From Sceloporus undulatus (Eukaryota; Chordata; Lepidosauria; Squamata; Phrynosomatidae): a DNA stretch of 64,000 bases. Shown piece by piece: positions 23,691 to 35,178 of this stretch (its first letter is position 1; every line of letters begins with the position of its first letter). Position numbers and translations under genes: made by a program. The notes beneath the pieces are model-generated. The model made no database searches and was not told the origin of the DNA. It was given only the letters and a program-made list of their open reading frames with translations. The stretch is taken from positions 48,145,061 through 48,209,060 of the forward strand of contig NC_056527.1 in NCBI RefSeq assembly GCF_019175285.1, in the 5' to 3' direction.

Positions 23691-24355
23691 CCTGATACCC
23701 TGTTTTCACTTGCCAGATCATGTTTTTTCCATGATAGAACATGTCAACAAATGATTTGTTTTTGTATTTTTTCATATTGCTATTGTAATATTGTTACAAT
23801 TTGAACAATGAGCCATTATTAATTGTCTAAATGTATAGCTACATCCTTCTCCAAATGGAATACAGTTTACACAGAGTTCTTGCTTTTGCAGATGCATCCC
23901 TCAACACTCAAAATCTGATCTTAATTTTCAGTAGTAAGGGTACTATTTATTTGGGGGCAAATATGATTATTGCACTAAGATGGGGTGACTGGTGAGTAAC
24001 CCGTAGTCCTATAGACATCAATGAACTACTACTCACAGGATCCCTCACCACTCACCAGTCCAGAACAAGGAATTTTAATTATTTCTCCCTTTCAAAAAAG
24101 AAGAAGAAGAAACACAGTACTGTATACTCATTTTAAAAAAGTTACTTCGTTGCTCAGTACTGAAAAAGTTTCTTGTTTCGTGATTTATGGCTAATAATGC
24201 AATTATTATTTGATTATATTTTTTTAAAACCGCTGAAATATATAAATTGCAAAAATTCCTGTACTGTATAGGACAATGTTTTAAGAGTTATAAGGAAACC
24301 CCAAATAAACGACTGCAGCAGGGGAGCAATTTTTACCTGTATTGTGAGTCATACC

Positions 24356-24800
24356 TAGGTTTGCCATAACCCGGCTGCAACCGGGATTGTCCCATCCCAG
24401 GTGCCGCCAAAAACCGGGACAACCCCGTTTTCAGCCGGGTTGTGCCGCAACCCGCGGGGCCTCGCTGCTCTCCTCCTCCACCGCGCATGGCCGTGCGGAG
24501 GAGGCAGAGGAAGAGGAGGGCAGCGAGGCCTGGGGCGGAGGAGGTGAAGGTGGAGGCGGTGCCTCCTGCATGCAGCTGTGCCACCCTCCCCGCCTCCCCG
24601 CATCCTCCTCCCTCCTTCTCGGCCTCTGTGGAGGCCAAAGCCTCCGCAGAGGCCGGGAAGGAGCGCATGGGGCCACCCGCGATCACTGCGATCGCGGGCG
24701 GCCTCCTCGCGTGTCCTCCATTTTAAAAAAGTGTCCTACATTTGAAAATGTTGTCCTACATTTGTCCCGGTTTGGAGGTCCTGACTTATGACAACCCTAA
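24356..24800. mobile_element. GC-rich hAT-like element with 7-bp target duplication
   Basis: Ends TAGGTTTGCCATAA and TTATGACAACCCTAA are inverted repeats. Flanks TCATACC (24349-24355) and TCATACC (24801-24807) are identical. CCGGGAC motifs near the left end and GTCCCGG near the right extend the symmetry. The CpG-rich centre produces several long frames on both strands that are not genes. Confidence 0.8.
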
Positions 24801-25360
24801 TCATACCACATGACTTAGGGTCCTTGACCAGCCAAAAAGCACAACTGGAAATGGCCTTTGGGTTCTCCTGGTTTAATAAGAACCTTTTGGAGAGTTCAAG
24901 GAGAGTGCTTTGACCCTTGAGGACCCCAGGATGCCAAAAGTATTGTGGGAATATGTGGCCACATGCTGTTATCCCCAAGAGAAAGGTAGTAGATCTTTTC
25001 TTGAAATGTATGATTTTAAGCTCTGGGACAGGCTGCCTGAGATTGATGAAAGCTGGACTCCCAATATGTGGAGGGCCACAAGTTCCTCAGTCTGTCTGTG
25101 GCCACTGTTGGGGACCATCCTGCCCCAAACATCCTTAGAGTTTATGCAAGTTCACAGCATGCATTTACAGAAAATAAGGAGAAAGCTTGCCAAGGGCATA
25201 GCAGAGGCAGAATGCTCCATTCATGTTTGCCACAAGCTGACTTGCCCCCAAAGGCAGGAAACTGAAATGCCCAGAGGCACACTGGTAAGGCTTTGTCTTT
25301 GCTCTGCTCCATTTATTCTAAAGAGACATCATGACAGGTGCTATATCCCAAAGCCAAGTA

Positions 25361-25588
25361 CAGTCGGCCTTTCTTATACACGGATTTTTTATGCACGGAT
25401 TCAAACATCCACGGTTTGAAAATGTTCCAAAAAAGGATAAATTTCAAATATCAAACCTCGATTTTCCATTTTTGTAAGGGACACCATTTTGCTATATCGT
25501 TATATTTAATGGGACTTGAGCATCCACGGATTTTGTTATCCACAGGGGATCTTGGAATCAAACCCCAGCGTATAACAAGGGTCCACTG
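25361..25588. mobile_element. Tigger-like MITE
   Basis: The 228-bp element runs from CAGTCGGCCTTTCTTATACA to AACAAGGGTCCACTG and is flanked by TA on both sides. Internal CATCCACGG motifs occur in both halves. A second copy starts at 29291. Confidence 0.75.
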
Positions 25589-25830
25589 TATGGAACCAAC
25601 ATTTTGTTTATGTTTGTTTAATGCCTGGCAAAACCGAAATCTCTTCCATGACTCAAATTTCCAAACAAATCCAGTTGGGTTCATTAGTCCACAAGATGAA
25701 CAATGCAAAAACTATAGATGCAACCGCTACCATGTTAAATGTATTGCTCATTTATTAAATTATTAACTAGGACAGATAATTCTTATGACTTTATGGAAAA
25801 CAAAATAACTAGAACATACATCTCTCTTAC

Positions 25831-25924
25831 CAACTCTGTGATTACCATACAGAACTTGTTCCAAAATGGCTGTCTTGCCCACTGAAGCCATTCCACAAAC
25901 CACCACTTTGTAGCCCTTTCCCAT
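25831..25924 (-). CDS. NKIRAS1: NKIRAS1 coding exon 1 (start, P-loop)
   Basis: NF-kB inhibitor-interacting Ras-like protein 1 is a small GTPase-like protein that binds I-kappa-B and slows its degradation, and is also known to restrain Ral signalling. This exon holds the start codon (25924-25922) and residues [20 protein letters not shown] to NHRV, with the P-loop GMASVGKT at 11-18. Ala13 stands where Ras has Gly12, a family trait. The full protein is 191 aa against 192 in human. The start is chosen because MGKG begins the known protein and the reading continues cleanly through all three exons. NKIRAS2 is excluded by KTAILEQ and the synteny. Confidence 0.93.
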
Positions 25925-26949
25925 TTTCCTTTAGGCTGTTTGACTTGGTTGAATAAATCCTGTTGAAGAATCACAAATGTTGATCGTATCTGCAACTACC
26001 ATTAGTCAGACAACAAAACAGAAAATATTTATTTAATATATATTGTGCCTTTCTTCCAGCAGAGAAACAACAGCACATTAACGCAATTACCGTACATCAC
26101 AGTTATTTCTTTCTGCTTATACTTGCCAAAACTATAAACTCAGGGACCAGCACCAGTCCAAGAAGCACCACTTTGAATATATATATATATATATATACAC
26201 ATACATACTGTGCTTGCAAGATAATTTGGAGGACAATAACAAGTAAAAACATGCAATATCAAAGTAAACACTAAAATATTCGGGATATGCATTAAATACA
26301 TTGTGAAGCTTCAGCTGCAAAAGTGTTATTAAAATGCCATAGGTTGCAGGTGACAAATACAGACAGACATCTAATGAAGGAAATGTCATGATTATCTAAA
26401 TGTGTGATACATGAACTTTATATTTCACCTTATGTTGGAAAAATATATAGTCTGTGTGTGTGTGTGTGTGTAGTATTATAATAAATATAATAAATAATAA
26501 GTGTTTGTCACAAAGGATATAATATTTTGAAAAAGCAGGACTGAGTTACAGTCCTTTGGCTATTCATTCATAAGGCCTAAAAACCCTGCAGTGACAAAAT
26601 TCCTTGGACCTTTAAAAGCATACAGTATTTTATTTTAATACTTTAGAAACTTCTCAGGAGTATCCTACCTACAAAGTATTGTATTAGTATTCCTCATGAA
26701 ACAAATGAAATTGAAATGACAAACTTGCCTGACACACACATCAAAGCTAATTGGAATCTCCTCATCGCCCATAAACTACAGCTATAAAAGCTGGAGAAAT
26801 TCAGCCATTTATTTATCTGCTTTATAGTGCATAGAGATATGGTGTATGTATGTATGTCTTTATTTGGATTTGAATCTGGGTCTTTAGGCCCACTCACCAT
26901 AAAACCCATTAAGGACCATGGCCTAACCTACCTCATGGGTGGGTTAATA

Positions 26950-27178
26950 AAGAGAGCTGTGGCATAGTGATTTAAAGCTAGATTCTGGAGACTTGAGTTC
27001 GAATCCTAGCTCATTCAACTAAACCAACTGAGTGACCCTGGGCTAGTCACACTCTCTCAGCCTCAGAGGAGGGCAATGACAAACCCCCTTTCCAAGAAAA
27101 CGCCATGAAAGCATCACCTTTGGTTTGCCATAAGTCAGAAACAACTTGTAGGCACACAGCAGCAACAACAATAGTGAA
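26950..27178 (+). mobile_element. tRNA-derived SINE, near full length
   Basis: An A-box-like GTGGCATAGTGATT, B box GAGTTCGAATCC at 26996-27007, the common body and the BovB-like tail TTTGCCATAAGTCAGAAACA with AGCAGCAACAACAA at its end are all present. The tail shared with BovB suggests BovB-driven mobilisation. Confidence 0.9.
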
Positions 27179-27522
27179 ATTGTATTTAATATACAAAATA
27201 TTGTGGAGTTGTTATTGCATTTGATCAGTGGTTAAAGAAGGTTCCCTACTACTTTAAGAACTTTAACTACTTTAAAAAGATGTTACTGACTGCAAGACCA
27301 ACGTTCCCATTATTATGATGATGATTGTACATTTAAAAGGGGAAGCTGCTACTTATGGTGTGTTACTTTTCTCCTAAAACACACACAAGAAACAAATATC
27401 CTACTTGGATATTTCATTTTGAGGCACCTTGTCAGCATTCACTAAGTCAATGAATACTAAATGCCGGCTCCAAACCTGGAGGGCGGCCTCTGAGCATGTC
27501 CAGAGCGCCTCATAGGCTAAGG

Positions 27523-27715
27523 CTGCATCCACACTGGAGAAATAACCCGGTCTGGCACCGCTTTAACTCTTTTGTGACTCAAGGCTATGGAATTCTGGGA
27601 GTTGGAGTTTGTAGTGGGGCCAAACTCCAACTCCCAGAATTCCATAGCCTTGAGCCAGAAAAGAGTTAAAGTGGTGCCAAACCAGGTTATTTCTCCAGTG
27701 TGGATGCAGCCTCGG
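27523..27715. mobile_element. foldback MITE, family A, near-perfect palindrome
   Basis: Left end AGGCTGCATCCACACTGGAG and right end CTCCAGTGTGGATGCAGCCT are exact complements, and TATGGAATTCTGGGAGTTGG on the left matches CCAACTCCCAGAATTCCATA on the right. This is the least decayed and probably youngest copy of the subtype. Confidence 0.9.
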
Positions 27716-27761
27716 TGTCACCCAAAACCAAACCAAACCAACCTTGACAAACCAGTTTGCT

Positions 27762-28209
27762 GTAACCACACACTGCAGCAATAATCGAATTTGAGCCCTG
27801 CTTTAATTGCCTTGGCTCTATGCTATGGGATTCTGGGAATTGTAGTTTGTCATTATTTTTAGTTTCAGGGTGGGGGGATATGAGGATTATGTGATTTTTT
27901 TTAAAGTTATGTATGTATTATGTATTTTAATTATATATCCTTATTGTAACCCACCTAGATCCTTCCAGAAAGGCAGGGATATAAATAAAATGTATTATTA
28001 TTATAATATTGTATAATAATAATTGTAAGCCGCTCCGAGAGCCTTTAGGGCTGAAGGGCAGGGTATAAATACCATAAATAATAATAATTATAATATATAT
28101 ACACTATGTATATATATATATATATATGTATATGTATATGTATAATAATATTAATAATAATTAGCTAAATGTGTAAGATATGAGCTTTATATTTCACCAC
28201 ATGTTGAGA

Positions 28210-28257
<48 letters not shown>

Positions 28258-28372
28258 TCAGGGCTTTATTAAGGCCCAGGCTCAGGACAAAGTTAAATTC
28301 CCAGAATTCCACAGCATGGAGCCAAGGCAGCTACAGGGGTTTCAAATTGGATTATTGCTGCAGTGTGGAAAA
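27762..28372. mobile_element. family A MITE split by LINE tails and simple repeats
   Basis: A left arm at 27762-27865 (ACACTGCAGCAATAATCGAA to GGGAATTGTAGTTTGTC) and a right arm at 28294-28372 (AAATTCCCAGAATTCC to ATTATTGCTGCAGTGTGG) are 430 bp apart. Between them lie LINE 3' tails at 27945-28015 and 28020-28090 plus (TA)n and (GA)n arrays. The simplest reading is one MITE later opened by LINE insertions. Confidence 0.6.
28098..28257. repeat. (TA)n and (GA)n microsatellites
   Basis: TA/TG-rich runs at 28098-28145 and 28209-28232 pass into GA repeats at 28233-28257. Confidence 0.9.
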
Positions 28373-28504
28373 TATATGTATATATAGTCATGGAATGTAT
28401 AACTAGCATGGCCTTGAGGGCAAACACAGCTCTCCATTTCTACAACACATGTTCATAATGGACACTAGTTCCCCACAGACCCAATCTTATCTCTTTACAA
28501 AATG

Positions 28505-28697
28505 AGACAGAGACAAGGGGGGGGGGTGACGTGTCACGTGACTTTCCCCTCCGTGTTCTCTCTCCCAGTTCATTAGAGGGAGGAGCCTACTGAACTACAT
28601 TTCCCGGCAGCCTCTTGGGCAGAACGTCTTCCTCGCGCCGGCCCCCCCTCCGCGTGCGTCATGCGCTCTCTGCCGCAAAGCATTGTGGGACGCGTGT
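28505..28697. promoter_or_regulatory. shared NKIRAS1/RPL15 bidirectional promoter
   Basis: This GC-rich, repeat-free stretch lies between two divergently transcribed genes. It contains an overlapping half-CRE and E-box, TGACGTGTCACGTGAC, at 28527-28542 (CACGTG at 28535-28540). ACTACATTTCCCGGCAG at 28594-28610 is a close match to the ZNF143/THAP11 site ACTACAATTCCCAGCAT. GCATTGTGGGA at 28680-28690 resembles its complement just ahead of the RPL15 start. No TATA box is evident. A head-to-head NKIRAS1-RPL15 promoter is also the arrangement in mammals; use for both directions here is inferred. Confidence 0.7.
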
Positions 28698-28727
28698 CTC
28701 TTCCTTTCCGGCTCTGGGCGCCGTCGG
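28698..28727 (+). other. RPL15: RPL15 exon 1 (5' UTR, TOP motif)
   Basis: CTCTTCCTTTCC at 28698-28709 is a terminal oligopyrimidine tract, the start signature of ribosomal protein mRNAs that places them under mTOR/LARP1 control. The donor GTAAGG begins at 28728. The exact first base is inferred from the TOP rule (a C opening a pyrimidine run). Confidence 0.7.
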
Positions 28728-28983
28728 GTAAGGATCGGAGGCAGTACTTGTCGCGGGTTGAATCCGCTGCCATCCTAAAATTGTGGGGCTCTCCGGGGTC
28801 CGTTTGGGGTCGAGGGGGACGGAGGGGAGGCAGGCAGAGGAGGCGGTCGGGCTTTCTTTGGCGGGGAAGGCGAGGAGGGTGAGTTTGGGGGCCTTTGGGC
28901 CTAAGGCTCCCGAGCGAAGCGGGTTGGAAGGTTAGGAGGAGGCCAGGGAGGGCCAGGCAAGACTCCTCTTCCATAGCTGCTCC

Positions 28984-29188
28984 CAAAGACACTGCAGAAA
29001 TAGCCCTGTTTCAGTGCTATTAGCGAGTCCTGGGGAACTGGAGTTCATGGAGGCACCAGAGCTCGCTCTCTCTCTTGACAGAGAAGGCTCCTTGTCTCAC
29101 AGAACTACAGTCCCTAGAATTGCCTAGCATTGAGCCAGGGCAGTCAAAGCAGTCTCGAACTGGGTTATTTCTGCAGTGTGTTTGGGAC
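28984..29188. mobile_element. foldback MITE, family A
   Basis: Arms start AAGACACTGCAGAAAT and end TTTCTGCAGTGTGTTTGG. It lies 250 bp downstream of RPL15 exon 1. Confidence 0.85.
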
Positions 29189-29290
29189 CCCTGGGCAGCA
29201 GGGGTGACCAGATGTGGGGTCCTCACCCCAAAGGAGTACTGCACCCGTTGTTGCAAGGTCTCCACCGTCTTGGAAAATAGGCCCTGTGTA

Positions 29291-29491
29291 CAGTCATCCC
29301 TCCATATCCACAGGTTTTTTTATCCACAGATTAAAGTATCCACAGCTTGAAAATACGTACTCAAACTGTAACATCGACTTTGCCATTTTATATAAGGGAC
29401 ACCATTTCATTACTCCGTTGTGTTTAATGGGACTTGAGCATCCATGGATTTTGGTATCCATCATGGCAAGTCCTCGAACCAAACCCCAGCG
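29291..29491. mobile_element. Tigger-like MITE, interrupted
   Basis: CAGTCATCCCTCCATATCCA follows TA at 29289, and the body matches the 25361-25588 copy up to AACCAAACCCCAGCG. There the hAT-like element at 29492 takes over and the right terminus is not recovered. Confidence 0.7.
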
Positions 29492-29662
29492 CAGCAGTCC
29501 CCAAACTGTGTCCTTTAGGAGATTTTGGACTTCAGGCCCCAGAAGCCTCAGCCATGTTGCTTGGGATTCTGGGAGCTGAAGTCCAAAAGCCAAGCAACAT
29601 GGCTGAGGCTTCTGGGAACTGAAGTCCAAAATCTCCTAAAGGGCACAGTTTGGGGGCCCCTG
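29492..29662. mobile_element. hAT-like foldback MITE
   Basis: The 171-bp palindrome opens CAGCAGTCCCCAAACTGTG and closes CACAGTTTGGGGGCCCCTG. GAAGTCCAAAA and its complement lie in the arms. A related 136-bp copy is at 45431-45566. Confidence 0.8.
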
Positions 29663-29734
29663 TAGTACAGTCAAAAAGAGCATAGCAGCATGTTCTTCCC
29701 AGTAGTGTCTTATTAAATGATGTGATCATGTGGA

Positions 29735-29935
29735 AAAGATCACAGAGGTGATCCAGTCCAACCCCCTGCCATAAAGGAAGATGCGCTCAAAGCACCCGCG
29801 ACAGATGGCCATCCAGCTTCTGCTTAAACACCTCCAAAGAAGGAGGCTCCACCGCACTCCAAGGCAGCCTATTCCCCTGCCACAATAGATCTTACTACTA
29901 GGAAGGTATCTCTTTTCACAATAGAAGTAATCTGA
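29735..29935 (-). mobile_element. CR1 LINE 3' fragment
   Basis: On the minus strand this gives the CR1 3' region; plus-strand landmarks are GATCCAGTCCAACCCCCTGC, GACAGATGGCCATCCAGC and a CTCCAAAGAAGGAGG segment. Confidence 0.8.
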
Positions 29936-30055
29936 TGCGATGCTTATGTCTTATACTTTTTAGTTCATTGTAGAGGGACCAGTAGAAAAGTGGAAATGGT
30001 TTGGATATGATAGTTTCACATTCCTGTTTGCTTTGGCTTTCAGATGGCAACCGTG

Positions 30056-30271
30056 GTCCAAAACACACTGCAGAAATAATCCAGTCTGAGGTCACTTTAA
30101 CTGCCCTGGCTCAGTGCTAGGCAGTCCTGGAAATTGGAGTTTATTGTGACACCAGAGCTCTTAGGGAAGGCTAAACGTCTGACAAAGCTACATTCCCAGA
30201 ATTCCCTAGCATAGAGCCAGGGCAGTTAAAGTGATCTCAAACTGGGTTATTTCTGCAGTGTGTTTTGGACC
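30056..30271. mobile_element. foldback MITE, family A (full copy)
   Basis: Both termini are intact: GGTCCAAAACACACTGCAGA on the left and TCTGCAGTGTGTTTTGGACC on the right. It is the best copy for defining the ends of this subtype. Confidence 0.9.
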
Positions 30272-30304
30272 TTTGTTTTCATGTGGGAAAAAATTGTAAC
30301 ATCT

Positions 30305-30311
30305 CTGTGCC

Positions 30312-30356
<45 letters not shown>

Positions 30357-30735
30357 GGTAATAATAATAGGTAATAATAATAATAATAATAGGTTTTATT
30401 TATATACCGCCCAATTACTGGGAATCTGGGTGGCTTACAACAGAGGGGATAATAGACGGTTCCCTGCCCTCAGGCTTACAATCTAAAAGAGACGACACAA
30501 AAGGAGAAGGGAATGGTGAGGGGGGAAGGGAATCAGGTCCAGCATTCTTCTCTCCCTCTGAGGCCTGGACCAAGGCAGATGGACCGGAGGGAGGGCTCTT
30601 CTTCTTCAGGCCAGCCCCTGATGGTACTGGGCCAGCCTTCTCTCTCCCTCAGAGGCCGAAAGATGACAGTTAGGGAGGGAGGAGCCTCCTTCTTCAGGCT
30701 AGCCTTATGCTCCTTTGCCCCACACCACAGGTAGA
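30305..30735 (-). mobile_element. LINE 3' end with (AAT)n tail
   Basis: An (AAT)n array (30305-30400) leads into TTTTATTTATATACCGCC, the complement of a LINE tail ending in a TATAAATAAAA segment. The following segment, with CTTACAATCTAAAAGAGACG and CTGAGGCCTGGACCAAGG, is shared with 39061-39370. Confidence 0.65.
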
Positions 30736-30999
30736 GAAAAGCTGTTCTCACATAACTGACGACTGTCTTGGCAATTAATATTGCTAATTTGACAGGTTTT
30801 GATAAAATAAAGACAGTGTTTATCAGTAGTGCAGTTGGGACAAACATGTTTTCTAAAAGTATGTAGCAACCCATTGTGTTGTGTTAATCACTGCATTATT
30901 ATCACAGATGGAAAAGCTTCCCTTGATGGAGGGATACATAAGTATGTGTCTATTAAAGGGGGAAATCAATGTAATACAGACGTGTCTCTCTCTTTGCAG

Positions 31000-31664
<665 letters not shown>

Positions 31665-31764
31665 TAAATTTTTCCAGCACAATATACCATAAATCAGTTT
31701 TGTTTTCTTGGTTTATGATATGGCTTTATCTCCTTTAATTCATACATCCATAAGTGATCTTAAT

Positions 31765-31921
31765 ACAATGCATCCGCATCATACGCGGCACCGAGTGACA
31801 ACTGGGAAATGGTGCATGTGCAGCACCGCATGCACAAGCCCCATTATTTTCTATGGGGCTCGAGCATACATGGAAATTGCCTTACACGGGGGTCTTCCCC
31901 GCATAAGACAAGGGCACATTG
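31765..31921. mobile_element. TA-flanked MITE
   Basis: Starts CAATGCATCCGCATC after TA and ends AGACAAGGGCACATTG before TA. The internal palindrome GCATGTGCAGCACCGCATGC suggests a pogo/Tigger relative. Confidence 0.55.
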
Positions 31922-32134
31922 TATTACTGAGTTGGAAAACAATGGCAGAGTAACAGTTTAATTAGCTTACATTGAGAAAATAAGGTGGTGTGGCTAATGA
32001 ACAGCATAAAGCATTTTTGGTATTCTAATTTTGAGGTAAAACATGGGATTATATAGTTTAAAAATGTGGTAACATACAGTGTATAGAATGTATAGGCAAC
32101 TTTTCCTAGAGAAGCAAGGTCCTGTCTGATAAAG

Positions 32135-32353
32135 TTGGGCTTGTGGTGTAGTGGTTTGAGTTGGACCATGGTTCAATTCCCAGCTCTGCCATGAAACTCG
32201 CTGGGTGACCTTGGGCAAGTTACATGCTCTCAGCCTCTGGAAGACAATGACAAACCTCCTTTGACCAAATCTTGCCAAGAAACCCCCATGATAGATTTGC
32301 CTTAAGGTTGCAAAGTCAAATGACTTGAAGGCGCACACTACCAACAACAACCA
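32135..32353 (+). mobile_element. tRNA-derived SINE, near full length
   Basis: GGTGTAGTGGTTTGAG (A box region), GGTTCAATTCC (B box, 32170-32180), the common body and an ACTACCAACAACAACC tail. The BovB-like end is diverged (CAAAGTCAAATGACTTGAAG). Confidence 0.9.
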
Positions 32354-32851
32354 GGGCCTATCTCATAAACCTGGGCATCTATGGAAAGACAGTTAGAAAT
32401 TCAGGAACTCTTTTGCTGGCAGGCAGCAGGCATTTTGTTATTTTTAACTCAATTTGTATGCTACTTACATTTCTTGCTCTTAGTGTATAGTGTATTTAGG
32501 AAACCCAGTGCAGACAAATAGTATTTCAGGAATTAAGATATAGTGAGCCATTGCAATCTAATGACAAATTTAATCATACTGTGCTCTTTGTTTTGCCTCA
32601 CCACCCCCCCTTTTTGCCTTATTTCAGAAATGGGGAATGTGTAGTTATTGATGTTATTGAATGGCAGCTTTCATCAATCCCGGATAGCAAGTGGTGAACA
32701 GTCCTAGCAGTTGCAGTCAGACATCTGGTGGTGGGCTGTTCTCCTCTGCCTTATATCTAAACTGGTATTTGGTTGATGTCTGTTCTACCATGATAGTCCC
32801 TGATCACATTTCACTGGAAGGTTAAAGGCTGGAAGGATTTTAGGGGCAGCA

Positions 32852-33066
32852 TGCACACTGCAGAAATAATCCAGTTTGACACTCCTTTGACTGCCATGAC
32901 TCAGTGCTGTGGAATTCTGGGATTTGACGCTTTGAGAGACATTTTGCCTTCATTATTAGAGAGCTCTGATGCCACAACAAACTACAGTTCCTAGAATTCC
33001 ATAGCATAGAGCCATGGTTTTTAAAGTAGTGTCAAACTGGATTATTTCTGCAGTGTGAACACAGCC
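32852..33066. mobile_element. foldback MITE, family A
   Basis: The arms run from GCATGCACACTGCAGAAATA to TATTTCTGCAGTGTGAACAC, with CAAACTACAGTTCCTAGAAT in the right arm. Confidence 0.85.
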
Positions 33067-33107
33067 TTAGTCCCATTGCTTTAAAGAGTTCTCTATTTTT
33101 AAAAAAA

Positions 33108-33250
33108 GCTTTTGACCAGGCAAAGCATTCTCTGAAGATGCCAGCCACAGATGCTGGCAAAACGTCAGAAAGAAACTCTGCTAGAACATGGCCACATAGC
33201 CCGAAAAACCCACAAAAAACTATGGATGCCGGCCATGAAAGCCTTCGACT
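33108..33250 (+). mobile_element. Penelope-like fragment with hammerhead-like motif
   Basis: CTGAAGA (33132-33138) is followed by the perfect stem GCCAGC/GCTGGC (33140-33145, 33153-33158), then AAAACGTC. The subsequent GAACATGGCCACATAGCCCG and GCCGGCCATGAAAGCCTTCG are hallmarks of a repeat I associate with reptile Penelope-like elements. Confidence 0.55.
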
Positions 33251-33407
33251 TTACATTGCTTTTAACAATCTTTGTTTAGCTGCCAAATGCCATGACAAAT
33301 CCCCTTTCTCTTTTTTGTATGAAGCTTTTCAGGTGGTTTTTTTAAATAACCAGCCATCCTTCTAACCTCCAGTTCTTTGCTAACCTGAACTCTGCTTTTA
33401 CATCTAG

Positions 33408-33713
<306 letters not shown>

Positions 33714-33765
33714 TTTTTTTGCTTATAAATTTCTCGTTATAATAAAGTCAGCTAGAGGCTTTGGA
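33714..33765 (+). terminator. RPL15: RPL15 3' UTR and polyadenylation signal
   Basis: AATAAA at 33741-33746, only 28 bp after the stop, gives a very short 3' UTR typical of ribosomal protein mRNAs. Cleavage is expected about 15-20 bp later. Confidence 0.8.
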
Positions 33766-34410
33766 TTTCCACTGTCTTGTGTTTTCATTACAGTAAGATT
33801 AGCAACCTCAGACTAAAAGAATCAACTTGCGAACTGCAGGTCACTGGTTCTTTTTTTTCTTTTTTTTAATGGATTAATGAATTAGTCTTGGCTGTAGGTG
33901 TTTCAAAAATAAAAGCTTGTTTTAGAAAATACTACTGCCAGGCATGAACCAAATAAATTCCATAAATTCCAATGTGCAATTTTGGAACTTGTTGAAAATG
34001 ACAGGTTTGTTTGAAAGGTAATGTAAGGAGCTCTGCAAGTAAAAACAGCTGATAAATATCCAGCGTATTTGGATTTAAACATTTTGGACAACCAGCATTT
34101 TCTCAAAGCATGTTTGATAGTCTTTTCTGTTTATGCCCTTATTTTCTTTGTTGGGAGATGGTTTTATGAAAGACATCAGATTTAGGGAGGTATGATTGTT
34201 TGGCCACTGCATAGGCGCAAGCCATTGTTCACAGTGTAAAATGTGTTCCATTCTGACACTTCATGGGCAGGATTATAAAGAAATGCTTGACTTTTGACTA
34301 TCAAATTTTGACACAGCCATCTTATTTAAAACAAAACTGAATAGTCTCTGGTTTCTGAACCAGGAGTAGTAGCCAACCTGCAGATCTGCCTCACAAAATG
34401 TGGCCTTCTT

Positions 34411-34660
34411 CATAGAATCAGAGTTGAAAGAGACCATAAGGGCTATCCAGGCCAACCTCCTGCCATTAAGGAATACACAAATCATTCCTAACAGATGGCC
34501 ATCTACCCTCTGCTTAAAAGCCTCCACAAGGAGATTCCAACACACTGTTGAACAGCTCTTATTGTCAAGGAGTTCTTCCTAATACTTAGGTGGAATCCAT
34601 TGTTCCATGGCCTAGTCCCTGGAGCAGCAGAAAACAAACCTGCTCCATTCTCAAGATGAA
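34411..34660 (-). mobile_element. CR1 LINE 3' fragment
   Basis: It begins CATAGAATCAGAGTTGAAAG, the complement of the CR1 tail, and continues through ACAGATGGCCATCTACCC and a GAGTTCTTCCTAAT segment. Confidence 0.85.
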
Positions 34661-35011
34661 CATTAGGCAGTTATATATCTGAGTTCCAATTAAAGTTAAT
34701 ATGGAAGTTCTGCTTTCGTGTGTGTACACACACACACACACACACACACAGAGGGATCCTGTATACTGTGTGTTACATGTGTGTTATAACACGTCAATTT
34801 CAGATACAGACATATCCCCTGGGGTAGTGGGGATTCAACAGCCATTGTTACTTTTTTAAAATTGGGATTCTCGAAAAGTCAGTTTCTGAATTAGCTTTTT
34901 ATTTTCTAAAATTGGTTTATTTAGATTTTGAACAAAACAAATCTGTAACCATGAAGAAAAAGGACTAGGACATGTCATGTAAAAAGACTATTAAAAAGTA
35001 GCTTCTTTGTC

Positions 35012-35178
35012 AGCTCAGTGCTAGGGAATCCCGGGAATTGTAGTTTGTTTTGTCACCAGAGCTCTGACAGAGAAGGCTAAACGTCTCACAAAACTACACT
35101 TTCCAGAATTCCCTAGCACTGAGCCAAGGCAGTTAAAGTGGTTTCAAACTGGAATATTTCTGTAGTGTGTTTTGGACT
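35012..35178. mobile_element. foldback MITE, family A (left end missing)
   Basis: From CAGCTCAGTGCTAGGGAATC to TCTGTAGTGTGTTTTGGACT; the outer 45 bp of the left arm are absent. Confidence 0.8.

Larger units (their letters stand above)
23279..25830 (-). other. NKIRAS1: NKIRAS1 intron 1 (coding)
   Basis: A 2.55-kb intron holding an inverted pair of Penelope-like fragments, a GC-rich hAT-like element and a Tigger-like MITE, all listed separately. The polypyrimidine tract before the acceptor is weak (TTTTCTCCTTTTGAAAATAA type). Confidence 0.85.
25925..28504 (-). other. NKIRAS1: NKIRAS1 5' non-coding intron region
   Basis: The sequence lies between the NKIRAS1 start codon and the GC-rich promoter near 28.5 kb, so at least one 5' UTR exon and intron are implied; I could not place that exon. 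The region contains (AT)n at 26178-26198, (TG)n at 26455-26471, a SINE, foldback MITEs, LINE tails and (TA)n/(GA)n runs at 28098-28257. Confidence 0.55.
28728..30999 (+). other. RPL15: RPL15 intron 1
   Basis: The first 200 bp are CpG-rich and continue the promoter island. The rest is almost all repeat: two family A MITEs, a Tigger-like and a hAT-like MITE, CR1 minus-strand debris, and a LINE tail with an (AAT)n array. The polypyrimidine tract TGTCTCTCTCTTTGCAG ends at 30999. Confidence 0.85.

Noticed and set aside
24333-24791. 134- and 117-codon frames on opposite strands
   Set aside because: They lie in the GC-rich centre of a hAT-like element with clear target duplications.
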